Both the position numbers and the translations under genes were made by a program. This document shows positions 16,717 through 23,684 of a stretch of DNA of 31,672 nt, one piece after another. Numbering within the stretch: the first letter of the stretch is position 1; each line of letters begins with the position of its first letter. Under the pieces are notes generated by a model. It was not told the DNA's origin, did no database searches, and saw only the letters and a program-made list of their open reading frames with translations. Source of the DNA: JAAYUD01 sp041907665. Lineage in GTDB: Bacteria > Bacteroidota > Bacteroidia > Bacteroidales > Bacteroidaceae. The stretch is from assembly GCA_041907665.1 (NCBI GenBank), contig JAYRGW010000041.1, forward strand, positions 1 through 31,672, written 5' to 3'.

Positions 16717-17177
16717 AGACAACTATTATTACAACACGCTGCGAAATGGAAGATATTTTGCAGCGTGTTCCGATATGTTTTGTCGGCGTTACAGATTTGG
16801 AAGGCAATCCTTATGTTATACCAATGAATTTTGGATATTCAGCTGGAGTTGTCTATTTACACTCGGGCCCTACAGGGAGTGTTATCGACATGCTGAAAGT
16901 AAATAATAATGTTTGTATCACGTTGGCTATAGGTCACGAATTGGTTTATCAAGATATACAGGTGGGGTGTAGTTACCGAGTGAAATCGAAAAGTGTTATT
17001 TGTCGTGGCAAAGTTACTTTCGTTCACGACATAGAAGAAAAACGCCGGATTCTAGATATACTGATGAAGCATTATACCGATTATCCGGTGCGATATTCCG
17101 ACCCTGCCGTTCGTAATGTCTGTATTTGGAAAGTACCTATTGACCATATGACTGCACGTGAGTATGCTGCAGTCTAA
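16713..17177 (+). CDS. Pyridoxamine 5'-phosphate oxidase-family FMN-binding protein (NimA-like)
   Basis: This 154-residue protein has the split-barrel flavin-binding fold of the Pyridox_ox_2 group: an N-terminal barrel (VPICFVGVTDLEGNPYVIPMNFGY), then VYLHSGPTGSVIDMLKVNNNVCITL, where related proteins contact FMN phosphate. The group includes Nim nitroimidazole reductases, but most members have unknown substrates and the sequence does not show which this is. The start overlaps the RNase R stop by four bases (ATGA), so it is the second gene of that operon. Its own stop codon overlaps the stop codon of the opposite-strand acyl-CoA synthetase, leaving no room for a terminator. The family is clear; the function is not. 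Confidence 0.88.
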   Translation: MKTTIITTRCEMEDILQRVPICFVGVTDLEGNPYVIPMNFGYSAGVVYLHSGPTGSVIDMLKVNNNVCITLAIGHELVYQDIQVGCSYRVKSKSVICRGKVTFVHDIEEKRRILDILMKHYTDYPVRYSDPAVRNVCIWKVPIDHMTAREYAAV

Positions 17178-18826
17178 ATTATTTCGATTCCTTTCTTTTC
17201 ACAAAGTGCCAAGCTCAATTCTTTTAGTTTGAATTTCTGTATCTTTCCACTGCCCGTCATAGGAAATTCGTCGACAAAGAATATATATTTCGGAACTTTA
17301 TAATGAGCAATTTTGCCTTTGCAGAAATCTTTTATGTCCGAATCTTCGAGTTTGGCTCCGTCATGTAGAATAATGAAGGCTCCTACCGCTTCACCATATT
17401 TCTTAGAAGGGACACCGGCAACTTGGACATCTTTTATCTCGGGCATTTGATAAAGAAATTCTTCTATTTCGCGCGGATATATGTTTTCTCCGCCACGGAT
17501 AATCATATCCTTGATACGACCCGTGATGTGATAGTTCCCGTCTTTATCCTTATAACCTAAATCACCAGAATGCAGAAATCCATTTTTGTCTATAACTTCT
17601 GCGGTGGCTTCCTCATTTTTATAGTATCCTTTCATCGTATTATATCCTCTATTGCACATCTCCCCTTGTACATCAATAGGGCATTCTTCACCTGTCTCCG
17701 GATCAAGGACTTTTACCTCGGTGAATTCGAAATCTCTTCCAACAGTTGTGGCACGGACCTCAAGAGGGTCATCGATTCGAGAGTGAGTCATTCCCGGCGA
17801 AGCTTCCGTTAACCCATATACGCTTGTCACACGCAAAAACATTTTCTTTTCTACCTCTTTTACCAATTCAATAGGGCAGAGCGACCCTGCCATAATACCG
17901 GTTCGTAAACTCTCTAGATTGAACATGTTAAACATAGGGTGGTTCAATTCGGCTATGAACATTGTGGGTACGCCATAAACCGCAGTACAGCGCTCTTTGT
18001 GAATGGAAGCCAAGACTACCAATGGATTAAAACGTTCAACCATCACTTGTGTACAACCGTGGGTCAGACAATTCATTGTAGCAAGTACTACACCGAAACA
18101 ATGGAAAAGAGGAACGCAAACGCATAATTTATCGGTTCCGGTAAACTTCATATGCTCTCCTGTAAGGAATCCATTGTTTGCAATATTATGATGTGTTAGC
18201 ATTACTCCTTTTGGAAATCCTGTTGTGCCCGATGTATATTGCATGTTTACTACATCATGGCAATTGACTAGGCTTTTCAGATGCTTAAATTCCTTGTTGT
18301 CGGTATTTTGACCTAATAATAGAATTTCAGATGAGTTATACATTCCACGATGTTTCTCAGGCCCCAAGTATATTACATTTTTCATGTATGGATACTTTTC
18401 GCTCTTTAAGTGTCCTCGCTCGCAGGTTTTCAACTCGGGTAACATTGTATAAGTCATTTCAACAAAATCGCTGTCTCGTTCACCATCAACTATACACAAG
18501 GTATCCATGTCTGAGTTTTGACATAGATATTCAAGTTCGGCTTGTTTGTAGCTTGTGTTGACTGTAATATATACAGCGCCTATTTTAGCGCAAGCATATA
18601 ACAGGGTGAGCCAATCGGGAACATTTGCGGCCCAAATGCCCACATGCGAATTGCGGGTTACTCCAATAGCAACAAGTCCGTTTGCTATATTTTCTACTCG
18701 TTGGTTAAACTCTTTCCACGTCCATCTCAAATTACGATCAGAATACACAATATATTCTTTATCCGGAGTCTCTTCGGCCCAATGTTCAAGCCATTGCCCC
18801 AAAGTCCAATCAGAAAGTTGCAACAT
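17174..18826 (-). CDS. AMP-binding acyl-CoA synthetase (fatty-acid--CoA ligase family)
   Basis: This 550-residue enzyme activates a carboxylic acid, probably a medium- or long-chain fatty acid, to its acyl-CoA through an acyl-adenylate. Motifs seen: the phosphate-binding loop YTSGTTGFPKGVMLTHHN (197-214), VYGLTEASPGMT, the hinge and aspartate motifs HSGDLGYKDKDGNYHITGR and DMIIRGGENIYPREIEEFL, and the C-terminal catalytic lysine in PMTGSGKIQKFKLKE. No carrier domain is attached, so it is a stand-alone ligase. It lies 57 bp downstream of an XRE-cupin regulator on the same strand and probably shares its promoter. Chain-length preference cannot be inferred. Confidence 0.94.
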   Translation of the reverse strand: MLQLSDWTLGQWLEHWAEETPDKEYIVYSDRNLRWTWKEFNQRVENIANGLVAIGVTRNSHVGIWAANVPDWLTLLYACAKIGAVYITVNTSYKQAELEYLCQNSDMDTLCIVDGERDSDFVEMTYTMLPELKTCERGHLKSEKYPYMKNVIYLGPEKHRGMYNSSEILLLGQNTDNKEFKHLKSLVNCHDVVNMQYTSGTTGFPKGVMLTHHNIANNGFLTGEHMKFTGTDKLCVCVPLFHCFGVVLATMNCLTHGCTQVMVERFNPLVVLASIHKERCTAVYGVPTMFIAELNHPMFNMFNLESLRTGIMAGSLCPIELVKEVEKKMFLRVTSVYGLTEASPGMTHSRIDDPLEVRATTVGRDFEFTEVKVLDPETGEECPIDVQGEMCNRGYNTMKGYYKNEEATAEVIDKNGFLHSGDLGYKDKDGNYHITGRIKDMIIRGGENIYPREIEEFLYQMPEIKDVQVAGVPSKKYGEAVGAFIILHDGAKLEDSDIKDFCKGKIAHYKVPKYIFFVDEFPMTGSGKIQKFKLKELSLALCEKKGIEII

Positions 18827-18883
18827 ACCTTTTTTACCTTATACCTATTTACTCTATTTTTCTATCTCTTGTTTTATCTATAC

Positions 18884-19459
18884 TCAAACAGGGGTATAGA
18901 TTACAGCTAGTATTTTAGCTTTTTGTCCTTGATAACCGTGAATATGATGGGGTATTATAGAATCGTAATAAACACTATCTCCGGGGTTAAGTAGATATTT
19001 GTTTTTTCCATAAACCAGTTCCATTGTGCCGTCAAGGATGTATATGAATTCTTCTCCTTCATGAGTAGAAAGTACAAAATCTTCTTTTTCGACAGGATTT
19101 ACATCAATAATGAAAGGCTCCATGTGGCGGTCTGTTTTCGATCTTGAAAGGGAATGATATTCCATGTTTTTGCGCGAACTGGTAGAATTGTTCGAGAACA
19201 TGACCGCATCTTTGTATTGATTCTGGTGGCAAATGACAGGTCCTACTACGTTCTGATCGTCGAAGAACGTTCCGAGGCGAACTTCTAGTGCGTGAGAAAT
19301 TTTAATCAGCGGTGATAAAGATGGTAGATCAATGTCTTCTTCGATACGCTTTATTTGTTCAACAGATAACTCGGCTTTTTGAGCTAATTCTTCGATTGAC
19401 ATCGATTTACTTTCGCGCAGAGATTTTATTCTTTCTCCGACAATTTTGTTTGAATCCAT
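18884..19459 (-). CDS. XRE-family regulator with C-terminal cupin domain
   Basis: This 191-residue protein joins an N-terminal helix-turn-helix (about 8-62, IKSLRESKSMSIEELAQKAELSVEQIKRIE) to a C-terminal cupin barrel (about 120-188). The cupin includes STHEGEEFIYILDGTMELVY and PGDSVYYDSIIPHHIHGY, whose His and Glu residues could bind a metal or small ligand. Regulators of this layout usually sense a metabolite and control neighbouring genes. Here the downstream gene is an acyl-CoA synthetase, so an acyl compound or related metabolite is a reasonable but unproven ligand. It is also divergent from the beta-propeller enzyme, with palindromes in the shared 172-bp region. Confidence 0.93.
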   Translation of the reverse strand: MDSNKIVGERIKSLRESKSMSIEELAQKAELSVEQIKRIEEDIDLPSLSPLIKISHALEVRLGTFFDDQNVVGPVICHQNQYKDAVMFSNNSTSSRKNMEYHSLSRSKTDRHMEPFIIDVNPVEKEDFVLSTHEGEEFIYILDGTMELVYGKNKYLLNPGDSVYYDSIIPHHIHGYQGQKAKILAVIYTPV

Positions 19460-19506
19460 ATTATACAGTATTTATAGTCTATTAAACGTAGGCCTAAGTA
19501 TATATG

Positions 19507-19514
19507 CAAAATTA
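19507..19514 (-). promoter_or_regulatory. Candidate -7 element for the XRE-cupin / acyl-CoA synthetase operon
   Basis: The minus strand reads TAATTTTG, a full TAnnTTTG match, with TTTC 17 bases upstream as a weak -33. Predicted start near 19500, about 40 nt before the start codon. Confidence 0.5.
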
Positions 19515-19545
19515 CTAAATTCTTTGGAATAGAAATAAAAACCAG

Positions 19546-19618
19546 TTGTAAAATTTACAATTAATAGACAAAGGAGCTATCTTTGTCGATGAATTCTGAT
19601 ATATTTAATAGATAAAGG
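19546..19618 (+). promoter_or_regulatory. Promoter and operator-like repeats upstream of the beta-propeller gene
   Basis: TATCTTTG at 19578-19585 matches the -7 consensus and would start transcription near 19592. Around it are a TTGTAAA-A-TTTACAA palindrome (19546-19560), an inverted repeat GACAAAG/CTTTGTC (19567-19573 and 19581-19587) covering the -7 element, and a 14-bp near-identical direct repeat TTAATAGAYAAAGG at 19561-19574 and 19605-19618. These could bind the divergent XRE-cupin regulator. Confidence 0.45.
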
Positions 19619-19631
19619 CCATATAATAGAT

Positions 19632-21488
19632 ATGAATGTAATAAAACCTATACTTCTTGTATCATTGTTGTTTTCATGCAATTCTTTTTCTTTTTCTCAG
19701 ACAGGAACTCCTGCTGAGCCGGTAAGGTATATAGGTGGGGCAATAGCCAATCCTAATGTTCACGATGGAGCTTTGCCCTATATTGTCGGCGTAGAGAATA
19801 TTCAGGTGATGAGGGCTAACCGTTCGCATCCCGATGAATCTGACGGCTTTGGGTGGACTTACAATCATGCTCCGAATCTGACGTATTGGAATGGTATGTT
19901 TTATTTGCAGTATCTTAGTAATCCCAAAGATGAGCAACAACCACCTGGACAAACGTTGATTGTTACCTCCAAAGATGGGCGTAATTGGAGTAAGCCGGTT
20001 GTGGCTTTTCCTGTTTATAAGGCTCCAAAAGGAATAGAGATTCCTAAAGGGTATACCGGTTATATCATGCATCAACGAATGGGATTTTATACTGCTCCAG
20101 ATGGCAGACTGCTTACTGTCGCTTTTTATGGGCATAGTTATAATCCTTTTATGCAGGGCGGAATAGGCCGAGTGGTTCGCGAAATACGAAAAGATGGTAG
20201 CTTTGGACCTATTTATTTTATTCGTTATAGTTCTCATACGGATTGGAACGCTTCAAATACAACTTATCCTTTTTATACTTCATCTAAAGACAAAGGTTTT
20301 GTCGCAGCCTGCAAAGCATTGCTCAATGATAAACTCAAAACATTGCAGTGGGTTGATGAAGATCGAGGGCTTGATGGTTTTTATCATCTAAAAGACTCAA
20401 TCAATACGGTTCAAGCATTGTCATATTTTCATCGAAAAGATGGTGCAGTGGTAGCTTTGTGGAAAAAATCATGGGCCGGATTATCGTTTGATAATGGCGA
20501 AACATGGTCTACGCCTATTAAAGTTCCGACATTGATTATGGCCGGAGGAAAAAACTGGGGACAGCAGACTAAAGATGGACGCTATGCTATGGTTTATAAC
20601 CCGATGGAAACTCAACAATATCGGTATCCACTAATAGCTATCAGTAGCGATGATGGAATACTGTTTGATAATATGGGAGTTGTTCATGGAGAGGTCCCTC
20701 CTCGCCGTTTCTATGGCGAGAATAAAGATTTTGGACCTAATTATACTCGTGGTATTACTGAAGGCGAACAAACTCCTGCAGATAATAATATGTGGTTGAC
20801 TTATAGTGTGAACAAAGAGGATATTTGGGTAAGTCGTATTCCACTTCCTATTCGTACGACTTTCTTGGGCGAGGTAAATGATAACTTTGACCTTTTAGCG
20901 CCTGGAGCTGAAGTGCCTAATTGGAATTTGTATAGTCCGGTATGGGCAAAGATTTCTGTCACCGAATTTCCTTCGGCGAAGAATAAGAGTTTGAAATTTG
21001 AGGATGAAGACCCTTATGATTATGCTCGTGCTATACGTGTATTTCAAGTAGCAAAACAGGCCAATGTATCTTTTCAATTTTATGCTGAAAAAATGGATAA
21101 TGGGACTTTTCAAGTAGATATAACCGATGCTCACGGGGCGCGTGCCGTTAGTTTTATATTCGAGAATGGAGAGCTAAAAGTTAATAATGGAACAAAAATT
21201 CAGAGCCTTTCTTCTTTTCACCTCGGAGAATGGAATCAGATATCACTCTGTGTTGATGCAACAGGGTTGGGGCGCTACCAATTGAAATTAAATGGGCAGA
21301 ACATTTTGTCTAATGCACCGTTTAGAGAGGCTGTGAAATCTGTTGAACGTATTTCATTCCGAACAGGCGAATATCGTAACTTGCCTAATAGGTTAACTCC
21401 CAATCAAGTTCCATGCCCACCTTTGAAAGGTTGTGATGAGAAAGTTGCAAAGCAAATTTACTATATAGATAATGTGAAAGTTTATTAG
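19632..21488 (+). CDS. Secreted beta-propeller carbohydrate-active enzyme, GH145/PL42-like
   Basis: This 618-residue exported protein starts with a signal peptide (cleavage near SFSQ; a lipoprotein site at C16 is possible but atypical). The N-terminal 410 residues look like a sialidase-type beta-propeller, with Asp-box motifs LSFDNGETW and TSKDGRNW. The C-terminal 180 residues look like a concanavalin/LamG-type beta-sandwich. The segment VHDGALPYIVGVENIQVMRA followed by GFGWTYNHAPNLTYWNG resembles Bacteroides GH145 rhamnosidases and related rhamnose-glucuronate lyases (PL42/PL27), whose key histidine lies in this N-terminal stretch. No FRIP motif is seen, arguing against a true sialidase. The family call comes from remembered resemblance. 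It stands alone between a regulator and PUL2. Confidence 0.6.
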   Translation: MNVIKPILLVSLLFSCNSFSFSQTGTPAEPVRYIGGAIANPNVHDGALPYIVGVENIQVMRANRSHPDESDGFGWTYNHAPNLTYWNGMFYLQYLSNPKDEQQPPGQTLIVTSKDGRNWSKPVVAFPVYKAPKGIEIPKGYTGYIMHQRMGFYTAPDGRLLTVAFYGHSYNPFMQGGIGRVVREIRKDGSFGPIYFIRYSSHTDWNASNTTYPFYTSSKDKGFVAACKALLNDKLKTLQWVDEDRGLDGFYHLKDSINTVQALSYFHRKDGAVVALWKKSWAGLSFDNGETWSTPIKVPTLIMAGGKNWGQQTKDGRYAMVYNPMETQQYRYPLIAISSDDGILFDNMGVVHGEVPPRRFYGENKDFGPNYTRGITEGEQTPADNNMWLTYSVNKEDIWVSRIPLPIRTTFLGEVNDNFDLLAPGAEVPNWNLYSPVWAKISVTEFPSAKNKSLKFEDEDPYDYARAIRVFQVAKQANVSFQFYAEKMDNGTFQVDITDAHGARAVSFIFENGELKVNNGTKIQSLSSFHLGEWNQISLCVDATGLGRYQLKLNGQNILSNAPFREAVKSVERISFRTGEYRNLPNRLTPNQVPCPPLKGCDEKVAKQIYYIDNVKVY

Positions 21489-21679
21489 CAATCGATTAAT
21501 ACTTTTATTTTTGGTAATAGCTCTACTCCATGAATGTGAGTGTGCTTATGGCGTGATAAGGAGCTGATGATATTTTAATTCTTATACCTTATTAATAAGG
21601 CACATTACATAAATTATTAATAGGACTACACAGGATTTTATTCTCTGTTATGAGCCAGAATTGTCGTATGTTAGTTTTT

Positions 21680-21725
21680 TCGGTGACGTCCTTAAGTTTT
21701 TTTGAAAACTTAAGGACGTCACCGA
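21680..21725. repeat. 21-bp perfect hairpin with TTTG loop
   Basis: The arms are 21680-21700 and 21705-21725 (left arm begins TCGGTGACGTCC and ends AAGTTTT), perfectly complementary around a four-base loop. TTTTAGG follows on the plus strand and TTTTTT precedes it. It could terminate the beta-propeller transcript, although it lies about 190 bp after that gene, or be a dispersed palindromic element. Confidence 0.75.
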
Positions 21726-21825
21726 TTTTAGGTACATATGTGGTTTTAGAAAGATGAGTATGACATCAATTTGTTAAAATTCGCCAACTACTTGAAGAAG
21801 GCTTACTTCGGTATTTTTGCGTGGT

Positions 21826-22295
21826 GCACACCCCATTGACATTATATCGCGCTGACCAACAAACGGTTATCTCAAAGTCGTTTTTTGGAGCGTTTTCGTA
21901 GGTGAATATTGGGAGTGATACTGATACTATTTTAACCATACCGAAGTGACACTTCAAGATGTGCGGAACCCACGCTTTATTTTCGAAAAATGATAACGAC
22001 GAATACAAAAATTCATAAGAACGAAACTAAAAGTTTATAACTGGGAACATTTAGTTTCGCTCTTATGAATTTATAGCTGTATATCAATTGTTTGCACGCG
22101 GAATACTTATGTCTCGTTCTGATTCGACGAGCGGTGAAAAGAGTACGAAAATAGTGCTCCATAGGGCCTTGCTTCTTAGGTTCGGATAAGAAAGTATCAG
22201 AATGTCGGTGGATGTTCACTTTGAAATACGTTTTGAAAAACGGATTGTGCGTAATGTGTTGTATTATAGTTTATTTCTGTGTCAATGGGGTGTGC
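21826..22295. repeat. 16-bp inverted repeats enclosing a 470-bp segment
   Basis: GCACACCCCATTGACA (21826-21841) is the exact reverse complement of 22280-22295. A 16-base inverted match at this distance is unlikely by chance. No transposase is open between the arms, so this may be a decayed or non-autonomous mobile element. Confidence 0.5.
22010..22073. repeat. 23-bp inverted repeat with one mismatch and 18-base loop
   Basis: The arms 22010-22032 and 22051-22073 (core ATTCATAAGA.CGAAACTAAA) pair except at 22022/22061. It lies near the centre of the larger 21826-22295 inverted repeat. No T-run follows, so a terminator role is unlikely. Confidence 0.7.
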
Positions 22296-22549
22296 CATCC
22301 AACTATTTGCATAGCGTAAAACAAGATCCATGTAGTTGTTTATATACTCCTTTTTCTGCAAAAAAGGTAACTATTTTACGTATTATTGCACCTTATTAGC
22401 ATAAATACAAACTCATAACAGTGTTTATTCCCCTAAATTTTACTGATGGCCCCTTTTATATTACGATTATTAATTCCGTATAAAAAAAGTGAAGAAAAGC
22501 GGTCCCGTTGTTTTGCGTCAATTGTATTATTATTGAAATACAAGTAGAG

Positions 22550-23488
22550 ATGATGAATTTGAAAAACGAAAATAGAGAATTGAAAAGACTTCTTGAAGAG
22601 TCTCAGGCATTGGGGGAGGATATCAAGAAAATCGAAGCTATCGACATGGTAGATGCTCGGTGGCATATAGAACGCAAGATACATGCTAATCATCGAAAGG
22701 CACTCATGAATCGCATGTTGCGTTATGCTGGCATGTTTGCTTTACCACTAGTTATTGCGACTATAACATTGTTTTATATCCATTTTTTCCCGAAGGAAAC
22801 TCCAGTTCAATATGCAGAAGTTACGGCGGCTTCGGGTTCCATTGTTCGTTATGAATTACCTGATAAATCTGTTGTTTGGCTAAACGCGGGAAGTAAATTA
22901 CGCTATCCTACCAAATTTTCGGGTGAGCATCGGGAAGTTGATTTGCAGGGTGAAGGTTATTTTGAAGTGACGGCCGACAAGAATCATCCTTTTTATGTCA
23001 ATACACCAAATGGATTGCAAGTTTTTGTATATGGTACCAAGTTTAATGTCTCCGCTTACGACGATGACAATAGTATAGAGACCGTACTCGAAAAGGGTTG
23101 CGTTAATGTGATAACTCCCGGTAATAATTACCAATATAAAATAACTCCAGGAGAATGTCTGTCGTATAATAAAAAAACTCATGCTGTTTCGGTAACAGGG
23201 ATAGACGTCTACGAAATGACGGCATGGAAAGACCGCAAGCTTGTATTTCGTGATACTCCACTTGAAACGGTGCTCAAAAGATTATCACATCATTTTAATG
23301 TTGATATTATGTTGAGAAATCATGCTCATCGCGAATATCAATATCATGCGACTTTCCGTAATGAAACATTGCCTCAAATACTGAATTATCTGAGTAAATC
23401 AGTTGCAATGAAGTGGCAGAATGTAGAAAGTATGCAGCAAGATGATGATACATTGACGAGAGAAAAAATTATAATTGATTTATATTAA
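22550..23488 (+). CDS. FecR-family anti-sigma factor (PUL2), without adjacent sigma gene
   Basis: The frame is open from a TTG at 22508, but ATG 22550 (or 22553) is the likelier start and gives 312 residues. Layout: a charged cytoplasmic N-terminus (MMNLKNENRELKRLLEESQ), a transmembrane helix (about 76-95, MFALPLVIATITLFYIHFF), a FecR domain (about 105-205, LPDKSVVWLNAGSKLRYP, DLQGEGYFEVTAD and VYGTKFNVSAYDD), and a C-terminal DUF4974-like domain (FRDTPLETVLKRLSHHFNVDI). It should sequester an ECF sigma factor and release it on a signal from the SusC just downstream. Unusually, no sigma gene lies beside it: the preceding 1 kb has no gene. Its partner may be encoded elsewhere, or could be the PUL1 sigma factor. 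Confidence 0.93.
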   Translation: MMNLKNENRELKRLLEESQALGEDIKKIEAIDMVDARWHIERKIHANHRKALMNRMLRYAGMFALPLVIATITLFYIHFFPKETPVQYAEVTAASGSIVRYELPDKSVVWLNAGSKLRYPTKFSGEHREVDLQGEGYFEVTADKNHPFYVNTPNGLQVFVYGTKFNVSAYDDDNSIETVLEKGCVNVITPGNNYQYKITPGECLSYNKKTHAVSVTGIDVYEMTAWKDRKLVFRDTPLETVLKRLSHHFNVDIMLRNHAHREYQYHATFRNETLPQILNYLSKSVAMKWQNVESMQQDDDTLTREKIIIDLY

Positions 23489-23500
23489 CCTAAAAAAGAA

Positions 23501-23510
23501 AATGCCTATG
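23501..23510 (+). promoter_or_regulatory. AATGCCTATG box, second copy
   Basis: Identical to 3722-3731. It starts 13 bases after the anti-sigma stop codon and lies about 25 bases before the U-tract of the predicted antisense terminator, as in PUL1 (about 20 bases). A role in susC transcription is inferred. Confidence 0.4.
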
Positions 23511-23530
23511 TCGAACAGTACTTGAATTTT

Positions 23531-23575
23531 ACCTAAAAAACAAAAAGGAAGGAACTGTGCCAACAGTTCGCTTCC
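23531..23575 (-). terminator. Intrinsic terminator on the minus strand, PUL2
   Basis: GGAAGGAACTGT (23547-23558) pairs with ACAGTTCGCTTCC (23563-23575), 12 bp with one bulged base and a GCCA loop. On the minus strand it is followed by TTTTTGTTTTTT (23546-23535). The plus strand has no T-run after it, so it terminates leftward transcription only. Confidence 0.85.
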
Positions 23576-23671
23576 CGGTAACATTGCTCACGGCGTTCTC
23601 ACGGCGTTGAAATATTGTAGAAATCAGCCGTGAATAAACTAATAGTTCATTATTAATAATAAACATCAGTT
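23536..23671 (-). ncRNA. Predicted cis-antisense RNA over the susC leader, PUL2 (DonS-like)
   Basis: A minus-strand RNA of about 135 nt is predicted between a -7 element touching the susC start codon (23677-23684) and a strong intrinsic terminator (23531-23575). It covers most of the 195-bp anti-sigma/susC spacer. Inside it, an 11-bp tandem repeat CTCACGGCGTT (23587-23597 and 23598-23608) offers two alternative partners for GCCGTGA (23627-23633), so two mutually exclusive 7-bp stems are possible. The layout repeats that of PUL1 and matches known PUL-repressing antisense RNAs. Ends are estimates. Confidence 0.65.
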
Positions 23672-23676
23672 AGCCA

Positions 23677-23684
23677 CAAATGTA
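23677..23684 (-). promoter_or_regulatory. Antisense promoter -7 element at the susC start, PUL2
   Basis: The minus strand reads TACATTTG, a full TAnnTTTG match whose first base is complementary to the A of the susC ATG (23684), exactly as at 3844-3851. No good -33 at the usual spacing was found. Confidence 0.5.

Larger units (their letters stand above)
21489..22549 (+). other. 1.06-kb gene-free region with nested inverted repeats
   Basis: No convincing gene is present on either strand; short open frames of 65-80 codons have no recognisable domains. The region holds a CCTTATTAATAAGG palindrome (21587-21600), a 21-bp hairpin (21680-21725), a 16-bp inverted repeat spaced 470 bp end to end (21826-22295) and, centred inside it, a 23-bp inverted repeat (22010-22073). 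It lies where an ECF sigma gene would be expected before the second FecR gene. A decayed mobile element or deletion scar is the best guess. Confidence 0.55.

Noticed and set aside
19632..21488. GH33 sialidase
   Set aside because: Asp boxes are present, but the FRIP motif and a convincing arginine triad were not seen; similarity to GH145/PL42 segments is stronger.
21766..22399. Three frames of 65-80 codons in the gene-free region before PUL2
   Set aside because: They overlap inverted repeats, have no recognisable domains and lack plausible starts; probably non-coding.
22508..22549. N-terminal extension of the second FecR from a TTG start
   Set aside because: The extra 14 residues are not typical of the family, and tandem ATG codons at 22550 and 22553 give a normal cytoplasmic N-terminus.
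23587..23608. CRISPR-like repeat
   Set aside because: Only two adjacent 11-bp copies without spacers; better explained as a tandem duplication inside the predicted antisense RNA.
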